This document shows, one piece after another, positions 25,072 to 34,003 of a stretch of DNA of 64,000 nucleotides. The stretch is taken from the NCBI RefSeq assembly GCF_001717465.1, contig NZ_CP017074.1, positions 1,454,873 through 1,518,872 of the forward strand, in the 5' to 3' direction. Origin of the DNA: Luteimonas sp. JM171 (lineage in GTDB: Bacteria > Pseudomonadota > Gammaproteobacteria > Xanthomonadales > Xanthomonadaceae). The notes under the pieces were generated by a model. The model worked only from the letters and a program-made list of their open reading frames with translations, was not told the origin of the DNA and made no database searches. The position numbers were made by a program, and so were the translations under genes. How positions within the stretch are numbered: the stretch's first letter is position 1; each line of letters starts with the position of its first letter.

Positions 25072-26670
25072 GTGTCCAATCCGAATCCGACCGCCGGGGG
25101 CAAGACCTTCCTCGGCCACCCGCGCGGCCTGTTCGTCCTGTTCTTCGCCGAGATGTGGGAGCGCTTCTCGTTCTACGGGATGCGCGCGATCCTGATCTTC
25201 TACCTCATCCAGCACTGGCTGTTCTCGGACGAGCGCGCCTATGCGATCTACGCCGCCTACGGCTCACTGGTGTACATCGCCCCGGTGCTGGGCGGCTACC
25301 TGGCCGACCGCTACATCGGCCAGCGCAGGGCGGTGCAGTACGGCGCGATCCTTTTGACCATCGGCCACGGCTTGATGGCGTTCGAAGGCTCGGGCGGGCA
25401 GGACTCGCCGCTGCTCAACGTGTTCTGGCTGGCGCTGGCCTTCATCATCATGGGCGTGGGCTTCCTCAAGTCCAGCATCTCGGTGATGGTGGGGCAGCTG
25501 TACGAGCCGGGTGACGCACGGCGCGATCCGGCGTTCACCATCTTCTACATGGGCATCAACCTGGGCGCGTTCAGCGGCTCACTGCTGGCCGCCTACCTGG
25601 GCCAGACCTTCGGATGGGCATGGGGCTTCGGTGCCGCCGGCATCGGCATGCTGCTGGGTCTGCTGGTGTTCATCTGGGGCCGGCCTGCGCTGCTGGGCGC
25701 AGGCGAGGCGCCCAGCCAGGCGGCGCTGACGGAGAAGGTGCTGGGCATCCGCAACGAGCACTGGATCTACCTGTGGGGCCTGGTGGGCGTGGTGGTGGTC
25801 TGGTTCCTGATCCAGTACCAGCACGTGGTGGGGTGGATGCTGGCCGCGTGTGCGGCGCTGGTGGTGATCTACTTCCTCTATGAGGCGGTGTGGAAGATGG
25901 ACCGCATCGCCCGGCACCGCATGCTGGCCGCGCTGTTCCTGATTGCCCTGCAGCCGCTGTTCTGGGCCCTGTTCGAGCAGGCCGGCTCCTCGCTCAACGT
26001 CTATACCGACCGCAGCGTTGATCGCACCATGCTTGGCTGGGAAGTGCCGGCGGGCATGTTCCAGTCGATCAACGCGATGTACATCTTCATGCTGGCGCCG
26101 TTCTTCGCCGGGCTGTGGCTGTGGCTGGCCAAGCGCGGCCTGGAGCCGTCGACCCCGGCCAAGTTCGGGCTGGGCCTCATCCAGCTGGGCCTGGGCTTCT
26201 TCGTGCTGGTCTGGGGCGCCAATGCCAGCGAAGGGCTGACGCCGGTGATCTTCATCTTCCTGATCTACCTGCTGCACACCATGGGCGAGCTGTGCCTGTC
26301 GCCGGTGGGGCTGTCGGCGATGACCAAGCTGGCGCCCTCGCGCCTGGTGGGGCTGGTGATGGGTTCCTGGTTCCTGGCCACGGCGGCCGGCAACTACATC
26401 GCGGGCATCATCGCCGCGGCAACCGGTGGCGAAGGCCTTGATGAAGCGGCCGCCTCCAACCAGGTGCTGGAGGTCTACAGTTCCGTGGGCTGGGTGGCGG
26501 TGATCGTGGGTGCGGCGGTGATCCTGGTCTCGCCCTTCATCGCCAGGCTCATGCACCAGGACGAGGAGCAGCTGCGGCAGGACCGCGCGCTGGCCGGCCA
26601 GCAGGAAGTCGCTGAGCCCGGCGCCCCGGGCATTGATCCGGACGGGGGCGGTAACGTGCGCCGCTACTGA
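25072..26670 (+). CDS. POT family oligopeptide:H+ symporter
   Basis: 532 residues, MFS fold with about 14 membrane segments. The family signature ExxERFxxYG is seen as FAEMWERFSFYGMRAILIFYL near residues 20-45; the second PTR2 signature region is around FTIFYMGINLGAF. It imports di- and tripeptides with protons. The start is a GTG following GGAG (25054-25062 region). A perfect GGGCGGGC-TTCG-GCCCGCCC hairpin (26681-26700) follows at the junction with the convergent regulator gene. Confidence 0.92.
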   Translation: MSNPNPTAGGKTFLGHPRGLFVLFFAEMWERFSFYGMRAILIFYLIQHWLFSDERAYAIYAAYGSLVYIAPVLGGYLADRYIGQRRAVQYGAILLTIGHGLMAFEGSGGQDSPLLNVFWLALAFIIMGVGFLKSSISVMVGQLYEPGDARRDPAFTIFYMGINLGAFSGSLLAAYLGQTFGWAWGFGAAGIGMLLGLLVFIWGRPALLGAGEAPSQAALTEKVLGIRNEHWIYLWGLVGVVVVWFLIQYQHVVGWMLAACAALVVIYFLYEAVWKMDRIARHRMLAALFLIALQPLFWALFEQAGSSLNVYTDRSVDRTMLGWEVPAGMFQSINAMYIFMLAPFFAGLWLWLAKRGLEPSTPAKFGLGLIQLGLGFFVLVWGANASEGLTPVIFIFLIYLLHTMGELCLSPVGLSAMTKLAPSRLVGLVMGSWFLATAAGNYIAGIIAAATGGEGLDEAAASNQVLEVYSSVGWVAVIVGAAVILVSPFIARLMHQDEEQLRQDRALAGQQEVAEPGAPGIDPDGGGNVRRY

Positions 26671-26680
26671 CGAAGGCGGC

Positions 26681-26700
26681 GGGCGGGCTTCGGCCCGCCC
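26681..26700. terminator. Stem-loop between convergent genes
   Basis: GGGCGGGC / GCCCGCCC closed by a TTCG tetraloop, placed exactly between the POT gene and the end of the MarR gene. It lacks a T-run on either strand, so it may slow or end transcription from both sides only weakly. Confidence 0.5.
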
Positions 26701-27188
26701 TACGGCCTCGACGCTTCGTCGAGGCGGTCGATCAGCCTGGCCAGGGTCGCACGCTCGGCGTCGCTGAAACCGGCCAGCAGGCGGCGTTCGTAATCCAGCG
26801 CCATCGGCGCCACCTGGTCGTAGATGCGATATCCGGCGGTGCTCAGGCGCAGCACCGAACGGCGACGGTCGCTGTCGTGGGTCTCGCGCTCGATCATCCC
26901 GGTCTTGAGCAGCCGCGCCACGGCGCGGCTCACGGCCACCTTGTCCATGGCGGTGCGCTCGGCCACGCCGTTGGCCGACAGTTCCGGATAGCGGCCGAGC
27001 ACAGCGAGCACCCGCCATTCCGTGATGCTGATGCCGAACCGCTCGGCGTAGGCGTTGGCGATGGTCTGGCTGATGTGGTTGGAGACCACGCTCAGGCGGT
27101 AGGGCAGGAAGTGCTCAAGCTCCAGCACTTCGTGCGGGGCGCCGGCTTCGTCGGGGGTGGCGCGGAGCTTGCCGTCAGGCTGCGTCAT
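26700..27188 (-). CDS. MarR family transcriptional regulator
   Basis: 162 residues, the normal MarR length. The winged helix spans about 50-125: SITEWRVLAVLGRYP, then ERTAMDKVAVSRAVARLLKTGMI as the recognition helix and ETHDSDRRRSVLRLS as the wing. The helix near residues 26-46 (LPYRLSVVSNHISQTIAN) is the dimerisation start. It is divergent from hppD, and the shared gap has a 14-bp palindrome inside the hppD promoter, so it is probably the tyrosine/homogentisate-pathway repressor (HpdR/HmgR-like). Ligand unknown. Confidence 0.9.
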   Translation of the reverse strand: MTQPDGKLRATPDEAGAPHEVLELEHFLPYRLSVVSNHISQTIANAYAERFGISITEWRVLAVLGRYPELSANGVAERTAMDKVAVSRAVARLLKTGMIERETHDSDRRRSVLRLSTAGYRIYDQVAPMALDYERRLLAGFSDAERATLARLIDRLDEASRP

Positions 27189-27201
27189 GCTGCGATGCGC
27201 C

Positions 27202-27230
27202 TTGCATATGGTTTCAGCTGAAACTATAAC
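27202..27230 (+). promoter_or_regulatory. hppD promoter
   Basis: -35 TTGCAT (27202-27207), 17-nt spacer, -10 TATAAC (27225-27230). The spacer encloses the palindromic operator. Predicted leader to the hppD ATG is about 57 nt. Confidence 0.75.
27211..27224. promoter_or_regulatory. Probable MarR operator GTTTCAGCTGAAAC
   Basis: A perfect 14-bp palindrome fills the hppD spacer between -35 and -10 and lies 23 nt before the start of the divergent MarR gene. Binding would block hppD and probably autoregulate the regulator. Confidence 0.75.
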
Positions 27231-27294
27231 CACGGGTCCGCTCAACTTGCCAGCCGCGTTCGCGGCCCCGGCCCAATCCACGGAGTTTTCCCCC

Positions 27295-28395
27295 ATGAAC
27301 ATGCAGACCCAGTCCCAAGGCCCCAACCTCGGCATGGAGGTCACCACCTTCGAAAACCCGATGGGCATCAACGGCTTCGAGTTCGTCGAGTTCGCCGCGC
27401 CGGCGGGCGAGGGTCCGCGCATGCGCGACTACCTGGAGAAGCTGGGCTTCACCGCCATCGCCAAGCACCGCGAGCGCGAGATCACCCTGTTCCGCCAAGG
27501 CACCATCAACTTCCTGCTCAACGAGCAGCCGGATTCCTTTGCCGCCGACTTCGCCGCCAAGCACGGTCCGTCGGCGTCCGGCTTCGCCATCCGCTTCAAG
27601 AAGAAGCCGGCCGAGGTGCTCGAGCACGTGCTCGCCAACGGCGGGGAGGCGCACGACCAGAAGGTCGAGACCCGGGTGGTGGACTTCCCGGTGATCAAGG
27701 GCATCGGCGACTGCATGCTGTACCTGATCGACGACAGCAGCGACGACGTCTACGCCGACTACGAGCCGCTGCCGGGCGTGGACCAGAACCCCAAGGGCTT
27801 CGGGCTGACCTTCATCGACCACCTCACCCACAACCTGTTCCTGGGCAACATGCAGAAGTGGTCGGACTACTACGAGAAGCTGTTCAACTTCCGCGAGATC
27901 CGCTACTTCGACATCAAGGGCGCCAAGACCGGCCTGCTGTCCAAGGCCATGACCGCGCCCGACGGCGTGGTGCGCATCCCGCTCAACGAGTCCAGCGACG
28001 AGAAGAGCCAGATCAACGAGTACCTGCGCGAGTACAAGGGCGAGGGTATCCAGCACATCGCGCTGTTCACCGACGACATCTACGAGACGGTGGAGAAGAT
28101 GCGCGAGGCGGGCATCGCCTTCCTCGACACGCCCGATACCTATTTCGACGTGATCGACCAGCGCATCCCCAACCACGGCGAGGACGTGGAGCGGCTGCGC
28201 AGGAACGCGATCCTCATCGACGCCGACCCGGAGACCAAGAGCCGCAAGCTGCTGCAGATCTTCGGCCAGAACGCGTTCGGGCCGATCTTCTTCGAGATCA
28301 TCCAGCGCAAGGGCAACGAGGGCTTCGGCGAGGGCAACTTCCAGGCCCTGTTCGAGTCGATCGAGCGCGACCAGATGAAGCGCGGCGTGCTCTGA
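27295..28395 (+). CDS. hppD: 4-hydroxyphenylpyruvate dioxygenase
   Basis: 366 residues. Converts 4-hydroxyphenylpyruvate to homogentisate in tyrosine catabolism with a non-haem iron. The VOC-fold iron site is built from His in FIDHLTHNLF, His in GIQHIALF, and Glu in the C-terminal FFEIIQRKGNEGFGEGNF. The ATG at 27295 (MNMQTQSQGP) is chosen; the frame upstream runs into the regulatory region. It is controlled by a promoter with an embedded MarR-type operator. hmgA lies 530 nt downstream, beyond one gene on the opposite strand. Confidence 0.96.
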   Translation: MNMQTQSQGPNLGMEVTTFENPMGINGFEFVEFAAPAGEGPRMRDYLEKLGFTAIAKHREREITLFRQGTINFLLNEQPDSFAADFAAKHGPSASGFAIRFKKKPAEVLEHVLANGGEAHDQKVETRVVDFPVIKGIGDCMLYLIDDSSDDVYADYEPLPGVDQNPKGFGLTFIDHLTHNLFLGNMQKWSDYYEKLFNFREIRYFDIKGAKTGLLSKAMTAPDGVVRIPLNESSDEKSQINEYLREYKGEGIQHIALFTDDIYETVEKMREAGIAFLDTPDTYFDVIDQRIPNHGEDVERLRRNAILIDADPETKSRKLLQIFGQNAFGPIFFEIIQRKGNEGFGEGNFQALFESIERDQMKRGVL

Positions 28396-28409
28396 CGCCA
28401 ACTGGCGCT

Positions 28410-28434
28410 GGGGCCGGGCAGAGGCCCGGCCCCG
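28410..28434. terminator. GC-rich stem-loop after hppD
   Basis: Inverted repeat GGGGCCGGG / CCCGGCCCC between the convergent hppD and DUF5362-like gene. It lacks a T-run, so termination strength is uncertain. Confidence 0.45.
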
Positions 28435-28443
28435 GCCCCCGGA

Positions 28444-28812
28444 TCAGTAGGCGCTGCCCATCCCGGACAGCCCGGCCAGCATGGCAAAGCCGCCGAGCAG
28501 GAACATGAGCCCGACCACCACCAGGGCGATCAGCATGAGGATGCCCTGGATCATGAAGAACAGGCGCAGCTTGTCGGTGGCGCGGGTGGCGGCCGCGACG
28601 TCACCGGTGGCGGATGCTTCCGCGGCCGCGCTCGCCGATTGGAACAGCAGCACGCCGAGCCAGATGGGCACCCATGCCCACAGGATGCCGATGATCGACA
28701 GGACCTGGAGCCCCCCGCTGATGATCATCATGACCCCCAGCAGCTTCATCCAGAACTTGCCGTCGGTAAGCGGGCGCACGATCGCCCGCACGTCGTTGAG
28801 TGCGCTGTCCAT
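28444..28812 (-). CDS. Small membrane protein, DUF5362-like
   Basis: 122 residues with two membrane regions: LLGVMMIISGGLQVLSIIGILWAW and, near the C terminus, LFFMIQGILMLIALVVVGLMFLLGG. Between them is a short Ala-rich loop (SASAAAEASATGDVAAATRATDKL) that resembles DUF5362-type proteins. ATG 28812 is chosen because AAGGAAAAC precedes it closely; the upstream frame extension would overlap the hmgA leader. It sits between hppD and hmgA on the opposite strand and has no visible link to tyrosine breakdown. Confidence 0.7.
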   Translation of the reverse strand: MDSALNDVRAIVRPLTDGKFWMKLLGVMMIISGGLQVLSIIGILWAWVPIWLGVLLFQSASAAAEASATGDVAAATRATDKLRLFFMIQGILMLIALVVVGLMFLLGGFAMLAGLSGMGSAY

Positions 28813-28927
28813 CAATAAGTTTTCCTTTTTCCCCTGGAGTGAATGCGCCGGCTGAGGCCGGTTCGCCCGGGGATTATTCGCGATTTCCACAGGCGCCGCC
28901 ACGCGCCCGAGACCGAGGAACACACAG

Positions 28928-30256
28928 ATGTCCAACCGCAGCGATTCCAGCGCCGGCTACATGTCCGGCTTCGGCAACGAGTTCGCCACCGAGGCGATCG
29001 CCGGCGCGCTGCCGGTGGGTCGCAATTCGCCGCAGAAAGTCGCCTATGGCCTGTACGCGGAACAGCTCACCGGCACCGCCTTCACCGCGCCGCGGCACGC
29101 CAACCGCCGCAGCTGGCTGTACCGCATCCGGCCTGCGGCGATGCACGGGCCGTTCGAGCCGTTCCACCAGGCGCGCCTGCACGAGGACTTCGGCAGCGGC
29201 CCGGTGACGCCCGACCAGCTGCGCTGGGACCCGCTGCCGATGCCGGCCGACAGCCAGCCGGTGGATTTCGTCAGCGGCCTGGCAACCATGGCCGGCAACG
29301 GCGGCTCGCGCGTGGGCACCGGCGTGGGCGTGCACATGTACGCCGCCAACGCCTCGATGCAGGGGCGCTTCTTCTACAGCGCCGACGGCGAGCTGCTGAT
29401 CGTCCCCCAGCTGGGCCGGCTGCGGCTGGCCACCGAGCTCGGGGTGCTGGAGGTGGAGCCGCAGGAGATCGCGGTGATCCCGCGCGGGCTGCGCTTCCGC
29501 GTGGAGCTGCCGGATGGGCCGGCCCGCGGTTACGTGTGCGAGAACTACGGGGCTTTGCTGAAGCTGCCCGACCTGGGCCCGATCGGCTCCAACGGCCTGG
29601 CCAACCCGCGTGACTTCCTCAGCCCGGTGGCTGCGTACGAGGAGGACGAGGGCGAATTCGAACTGATCGCCAAGTTCCAGGGTCACCTGTGGCGCGCGGA
29701 GATCGGCCACAGCCCGCTGGACGTGGTGGCCTGGCATGGCAACTACGCGCCGTACAAGTACGACCTGCGCCGCTTCAACACCATCGGCTCGATCAGCTTC
29801 GACCACCCGGATCCGTCGATCTTCCTGGTGCTGCATTCGCCCAGCGACACCCCGGGCACCAGCAACATGGACCTGGCGATCTTCCCGCCGCGCTGGCTGG
29901 TGGCCCAGGACACGTTCCGTCCGCCGTGGTTCCACCGCAACGTGGCCAGCGAGTTCATGGGCCTGATCCACGGCGCCTACGACGCCAAGGCCGAAGGCTT
30001 CGCGCCGGGCGGCTGCTCGCTGCACAACTGCATGACGGGCCACGGACCGGATGCGGCGACGTTCGACAAGGCATCCAGCGCCGACCTGTCGAAGCCGGAC
30101 GTGATCAGCGACACCATGGCTTTCATGTTCGAGACCCGCGCCGTGCTCAGGCCAACGGCACAGGCCCTGGACGCGGCCCACCGCCAGCGCGACTACCAGG
30201 CCTGCTGGGCGGGACTGCGGAAGAACTTCGCCAGCACCGGGCCGGGCGCAAGCTGA
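28928..30256 (+). CDS. hmgA: Homogentisate 1,2-dioxygenase
   Basis: 442 residues, the standard length. It opens the homogentisate ring to 4-maleylacetoacetate using Fe(II). Family motifs: [13 protein letters not shown] at the N terminus, [13 protein letters not shown], the [14 protein letters not shown] stretch here [46 protein letters not shown] with iron ligands His and Glu, and [13 protein letters not shown]. The preceding step enzyme is hppD; the next two (MaiA, FahA) are encoded 25 kb away. Confidence 0.97.
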   Translation: MSNRSDSSAGYMSGFGNEFATEAIAGALPVGRNSPQKVAYGLYAEQLTGTAFTAPRHANRRSWLYRIRPAAMHGPFEPFHQARLHEDFGSGPVTPDQLRWDPLPMPADSQPVDFVSGLATMAGNGGSRVGTGVGVHMYAANASMQGRFFYSADGELLIVPQLGRLRLATELGVLEVEPQEIAVIPRGLRFRVELPDGPARGYVCENYGALLKLPDLGPIGSNGLANPRDFLSPVAAYEEDEGEFELIAKFQGHLWRAEIGHSPLDVVAWHGNYAPYKYDLRRFNTIGSISFDHPDPSIFLVLHSPSDTPGTSNMDLAIFPPRWLVAQDTFRPPWFHRNVASEFMGLIHGAYDAKAEGFAPGGCSLHNCMTGHGPDAATFDKASSADLSKPDVISDTMAFMFETRAVLRPTAQALDAAHRQRDYQACWAGLRKNFASTGPGAS

Positions 30257-30294
30257 GTCCGGGCGACTGCCGCATGGTGCCGGCCTGCGCTGTG

Positions 30295-30300
30295 TAAAAT
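30295..30300 (+). promoter_or_regulatory. Putative -10 box (TAAAAT) for trkA
   Basis: TAAAAT followed by GCGCCC in the gap after hmgA. Distance to trkA is about 110 nt, leaving a leader that contains a mini-ORF (30359-30412) overlapping the trkA start. Confidence 0.4.
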
Positions 30301-30358
30301 GCGCCCCCAGAGGCCGCGCGGCGGCCTTGGCCTTTACGGTTCCTTCCAGGGATATCCA

Positions 30359-30412
30359 TTGTCGATGCAGCCAGCGATCCAGGGCGGCAACCTGCGAAAC
30401 CAGCCGGCATGA
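30359..30412 (+). CDS. Possible 17-codon leader ORF coupled to trkA
   Basis: A TTG at 30359 has AGGG with a 7-nt spacer, and the frame reads through a short peptide containing MQPAIQGGNLRNQPA to a TGA that overlaps the trkA ATG (ATGA). trkA itself has no good Shine-Dalgarno, so translation could be handed over by coupling. The peptide is probably not itself functional. It could be chance. Confidence 0.3.
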   Translation: MSMQPAIQGGNLRNQPA

Positions 30413-31794
30413 GGGTCATCGTCTGCGGAGCCGGACAGGTCGGGACCACGATTGCACGGCACCTGTCGGCCGAGGGCGTCAGTGTCACCGTGATCGATAC
30501 GGACCCCGAACGGGTTCGCCTCATCGACGAGAGCCACGACATCCGGGGCGTCGTGGGCCACGGGTCGCATCCGGAAGTCCTGCGCGTGGCCGGGGCGATG
30601 GATGCGGACATGCTGATCGCGGTCACCCGCTCGGACGAGGTGAACATGGTCGCCTGCCAGGTGGCCTATTCGCTCTTCAACGTCAAACGCCGCCTCGCCA
30701 GGCTTCGCCACTCGGGTTACGAGTCCAGGGACTCGGACGGGTTGTATGCCGCCGAACACCTGCCCATCGACGTGATCATTTCCCCCGAGGCGGAGGTCGC
30801 CCGAAGCATCGCCCGGCGCCTGGTCACACCCGGGGCGTTCGACATCGTCCCCATGGCGGGCGGCCTGGTGGAGCTGCTGGCCATGCACGTGCTGGACGTG
30901 AACTGCCCCGCCGTGGGCGAGCGCGTCCAGGACATCGCCGCCGACGAGGACTACCAGGGCCTGTCCATCGTGGCACTTGGGCGGAAGGGACAGATGTTCA
31001 TTCCAGACCCGGGAGACCGGATCGAAGTGGGCGACGACGTCCATGCGATCGTGCCCGCCGAGCGCCTGGATGCGGCGATGACGCTCTTCGGGCACCACGA
31101 GCGGATGGCCAGGAGCGTGCTGCTCGTGGGCGGCGGCAACGTGGGCCTGCACCTGGCCTCCAGGATCACCAGGGACTTCCCCGGCATCAACCTGCACATC
31201 ATCGAGCGCGACAGGGAGCGCGCCGGCCATATCGCCGGCACGCTGGGCACGCGGGCCACGGTGCTGCTGGGCGACGCGCTGGATCGCGGGTTGCTCGAAG
31301 AAGCCCAGGCCGGAAGCAAAGACACCCTGGTCGCGGTCACCAACGATGACGAGACCAACATCTTCTCGTCCGTGCTTGCCAAGCAGATCGGGTGCAAGCG
31401 GGCCATCACCCTGGTCAACAAGCGCTCCTACGAGGAGCTGATTCCCAGCCTGGGGATCAGGACCGTGGTCAGCCCAAGCGCGGTCACCGTGTCGACCGTG
31501 CTCCGCCACGTGCGCCGTGGGACCATCGAGGCGCTCCACACCTTGCGCGAGGATTTCGGCGAGGTCGTCGAGGTGAAGGTGGACGAGGGTTCCAGGCTCC
31601 TCCGGCCGCCCTGCGCCGGGCTTGAGCTGCCTGCAGGAATGAAGGTCGGCGCCCTGGTCCGTGACGGGAAGGTCGTCATGCCCGCTTCCGATACCCGGAT
31701 CCAGGTTGGCGACCATGTCATCGTGTTGGTGACGTACGCCAACCTGCGGATGGCGGAAGCGATCCTGGGCGGCTCCCGGAGGCGTCTGCTGTGA
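30409..31794 (+). CDS. trkA: Trk K+ transport system, NAD-binding peripheral protein TrkA
   Basis: 461 residues, standard TrkA with two tandem RCK units. Each has a Rossmann nucleotide loop: VCGAGQVGTTIARHL at the N terminus and LVGGGNVGLHLASRI near 239-253. Between and after them lie the C-subdomains. TrkA sits on the cytoplasmic face of the membrane and gates TrkH in response to nucleotides. trkH follows with a 4-nt overlap (GTGA), so the two are coupled. Located convergent with the mrp operon. Confidence 0.95.
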   Translation: MRVIVCGAGQVGTTIARHLSAEGVSVTVIDTDPERVRLIDESHDIRGVVGHGSHPEVLRVAGAMDADMLIAVTRSDEVNMVACQVAYSLFNVKRRLARLRHSGYESRDSDGLYAAEHLPIDVIISPEAEVARSIARRLVTPGAFDIVPMAGGLVELLAMHVLDVNCPAVGERVQDIAADEDYQGLSIVALGRKGQMFIPDPGDRIEVGDDVHAIVPAERLDAAMTLFGHHERMARSVLLVGGGNVGLHLASRITRDFPGINLHIIERDRERAGHIAGTLGTRATVLLGDALDRGLLEEAQAGSKDTLVAVTNDDETNIFSSVLAKQIGCKRAITLVNKRSYEELIPSLGIRTVVSPSAVTVSTVLRHVRRGTIEALHTLREDFGEVVEVKVDEGSRLLRPPCAGLELPAGMKVGALVRDGKVVMPASDTRIQVGDHVIVLVTYANLRMAEAILGGSRRRLL

Positions 31795-33296
31795 GTGTCG
31801 ACGGGCTGCGCTGGCAGCCCCCGCAGGTACTGGCCCAGGCAGGCGGAATGCGCCCGGTGCTGTTGCTGGTGGGGCAGGTGTTGCTGGCGGCGTCAGGCTT
31901 CATGTTGCTTCCGCTGGCCGTCGACCTCCACGTCGGGCACCGCGACTGGACGTCGTTCGCTATGGCGACCTGCGTGGCGGCGCTGGTCGGCGCCGCGCTG
32001 GCGTGGCCAAACCGGGGGATGCTCCGGCAGGGCCTCTCCCGGAAGCAGGCCTTCATCCTGACCCCGCTCAGCTGGACCATGGTGGCTGCGATCGGCGCGC
32101 TTCCGTTCTACTTCTCCGAGCAACCCCAGCTTGGCGGTAACCTCGCCAACTCCGTGTTCGAGTCCGTGTCGGGCATCACGACGACCGGAGCCACTGTCAT
32201 GACCGGGCTGGAGCAGGCGCCGCCCGGGATCCTGTTGTGGCGGGCGCTGCTGCAGTGGCTAGGCGGAATCGGCATCATCGCCACCGCGATAGCGATCCTT
32301 CCGACCCTCGGCATCGGTGGCATGCAGCTCTTCCGCACCGAGTCCTCCGACCGTTCCCCCAAGGCCATGCCCAGGGTGCGCCAGATCGCGATGACGATCG
32401 GCGGCGTGTATCTCGGATTGACCCTGTTGGCGGTGCTGGTCTACTGGTGGGCAGGCATGGCGATCTTCGATGCGGTCGCACACGCGCTGACGTCGATCGC
32501 CACCGGCGGATATTCGACGTCCGATGCTTCCTTCGGGGCCTGGGAGTCGAACGGCATCCAGTGGTTCGCGGCCGCGTTCATGCTCAGTGGTGCCGTTCCC
32601 TTCGTGCTGTACGTGCGAATGCTCGCGGGTGATGGCCGGGCGATTTTCGACAGGCAGGTCAAGGCGATGCTGGCCCTCGTCGCCCTGGGGGCCGCGGGGA
32701 TGGGACTGTGGCTCGCCGCCACCGGCCAATACGGGCTGGAGCCGGCGTTCCGGCACGCCACGTTCAACATCGTGTCGGTGATCAGCACCACTGGCTACTC
32801 CTCAGCCGACTACGGCCGGTGGGGGGGCGGCATGGTGGCGGTCTTCTTCGGGCTGCTGTTCGTGGGAGGATGTACCGGCTCGACGAGCGGCGGCATCAAG
32901 ATCTTCCGTTTCGAGGTCACGTTCGTCATGCTCAGGGCGCATTTCCTGCGCCTGATCCATCCGCGGGGCGTCTTTCCGCGAACCTACGGGCCGCATGTGA
33001 TTCCCGAGGAGGTCATCGGCTCGGTCGTGGCGTTCCTTGCGGTGTACTTCATCTGTTACGCGACCGGCACGATCGTCCTGATGGGCCTGGGCCTTGATTT
33101 CCTGACCAGCGCGAGTGGTGCGGCTTCCGCGTTGTCCAACGTGGGACCGGGCCTGGGCGACATGATCGGCCCAGCCGGGACGTTCGGCCCGTTGCCTGCG
33201 ACCGCCAAGTGGGTCCTGTCCTTGCTGATGCTCCTGGGGCGCCTGGAGGTGTTCACCGTCCTCGTCCTCTTCCTGCCCAGGTTCTGGCGGGGCTGA
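31791..33296 (+). CDS. trkH: Trk K+ transport system, membrane channel TrkH
   Basis: 501 residues with about ten membrane segments and four pore-loop repeats of the KcsA type. Filter-like stretches are visible: SVSGITTTGATVMTGL, SIATGGYSTSDASFG, ISTTGYSSADYGRW and SNVGPGLGDMIGP, each with a conserved filter glycine, and FVGGCTGSTSGGIKIFR is the gating loop of the family. It moves K+ inward with TrkA. The start is a GTG overlapping the trkA stop. The gene ends 72 nt before the convergent mrpG. Confidence 0.95.
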   Translation: MSVDGLRWQPPQVLAQAGGMRPVLLLVGQVLLAASGFMLLPLAVDLHVGHRDWTSFAMATCVAALVGAALAWPNRGMLRQGLSRKQAFILTPLSWTMVAAIGALPFYFSEQPQLGGNLANSVFESVSGITTTGATVMTGLEQAPPGILLWRALLQWLGGIGIIATAIAILPTLGIGGMQLFRTESSDRSPKAMPRVRQIAMTIGGVYLGLTLLAVLVYWWAGMAIFDAVAHALTSIATGGYSTSDASFGAWESNGIQWFAAAFMLSGAVPFVLYVRMLAGDGRAIFDRQVKAMLALVALGAAGMGLWLAATGQYGLEPAFRHATFNIVSVISTTGYSSADYGRWGGGMVAVFFGLLFVGGCTGSTSGGIKIFRFEVTFVMLRAHFLRLIHPRGVFPRTYGPHVIPEEVIGSVVAFLAVYFICYATGTIVLMGLGLDFLTSASGAASALSNVGPGLGDMIGPAGTFGPLPATAKWVLSLLMLLGRLEVFTVLVLFLPRFWRG

Positions 33297-33368
33297 GAAT
33301 GCGGCGGGCAGCGGGGAGGCCGGGCGCAGCCACGCCTCGCGGCGATCGCTGCGTCTGTCCAGGCCTGG

Positions 33369-33737
33369 TCAGGCGTTGCGGTTGTCCACGTCCTCGCGGA
33401 CCTTGCCGTCGGGGTCGGGCAGGCGCGAGGCGCGCGGCGGCAGCTCGCCCATCAGCGACAACGTGGCGCGCGACATCATGTGCGCGCTGACCGGGGCGGT
33501 CAGGAACAGGAACACCATGATCAGCAGCTCGCGCGGGTGCAAGCCGGTTCCATAGAACGTGTGGAAGATGACCGAGGCCACCAGGATGCAGCCCACGCCC
33601 ATGGTGCTCGCCTTGGTCGGCCCGTGCAGCCGGCGAAGGAAACTGCTGAGCTTGATCAGCGCGAACGCGCCCAGGAACGCGAAGAAGCTTCCGAAGCCCA
33701 GCAGGATCACCAGCAGGATGTCGAGGGACTGGTTCAT
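33369..33737 (-). CDS. mrpG: Na+/H+ antiporter subunit G (MrpG)
   Basis: 122 residues, three membrane segments (ILLVILLGFGSFFAFLGAFAL, MGVGCILVASVIFH, LIMVFLFLTAPVSAHMMSRA) and a hydrophilic C-tail. The motif LLRRLHGPTKASTMGVG in the loop after the first segment is typical of MrpG/MnhG (here LSSFLRRLHGPTKAST). It is the last gene of a six-gene minus-strand antiporter operon and overlaps mrpF by 4 nt. All Mrp subunits are needed for activity in known systems. Confidence 0.92.
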   Translation of the reverse strand: MNQSLDILLVILLGFGSFFAFLGAFALIKLSSFLRRLHGPTKASTMGVGCILVASVIFHTFYGTGLHPRELLIMVFLFLTAPVSAHMMSRATLSLMGELPPRASRLPDPDGKVREDVDNRNA

Positions 33738-34003
33738 TCCACGATGTCCCGGCGGATCACGTACTTGCTCAGCACCACGGTGCCGAAGAAGCCCAGCATG
33801 GCGATGATCAGCGCCACCTCGAAGTAGATCTCCGAGTCCAGAACCATGCCGAACAGGATCAGCTGCGCCACCGCGTTCACGTAGAGGGTGTCGAGGGCGA
33901 GGATGCGATCGGGCGCGGTCGGGCCCCGCCACAGCCGCCACAGCGACAACAGCATGGCAACGCCCACCACCGACAGCGCGAGGAGGATGGCGATCTGGAT
34001 CAT
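33734..34003 (-). CDS. mrpF: Na+/H+ antiporter subunit F (MrpF)
   Basis: 89 residues, three membrane segments. The family motif RLWRGPTAPDRILALDTLYVN is visible after the first segment. ATG 34003 is chosen because the longer frame upstream runs through mrpE in another frame; the real gene overlaps mrpE and mrpG by 4 nt each (ATGA-type joints). MrpF is a small membrane subunit of the multi-subunit cation/H+ antiporter. Confidence 0.92.
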   Translation of the reverse strand: MIQIAILLALSVVGVAMLLSLWRLWRGPTAPDRILALDTLYVNAVAQLILFGMVLDSEIYFEVALIIAMLGFFGTVVLSKYVIRRDIVE

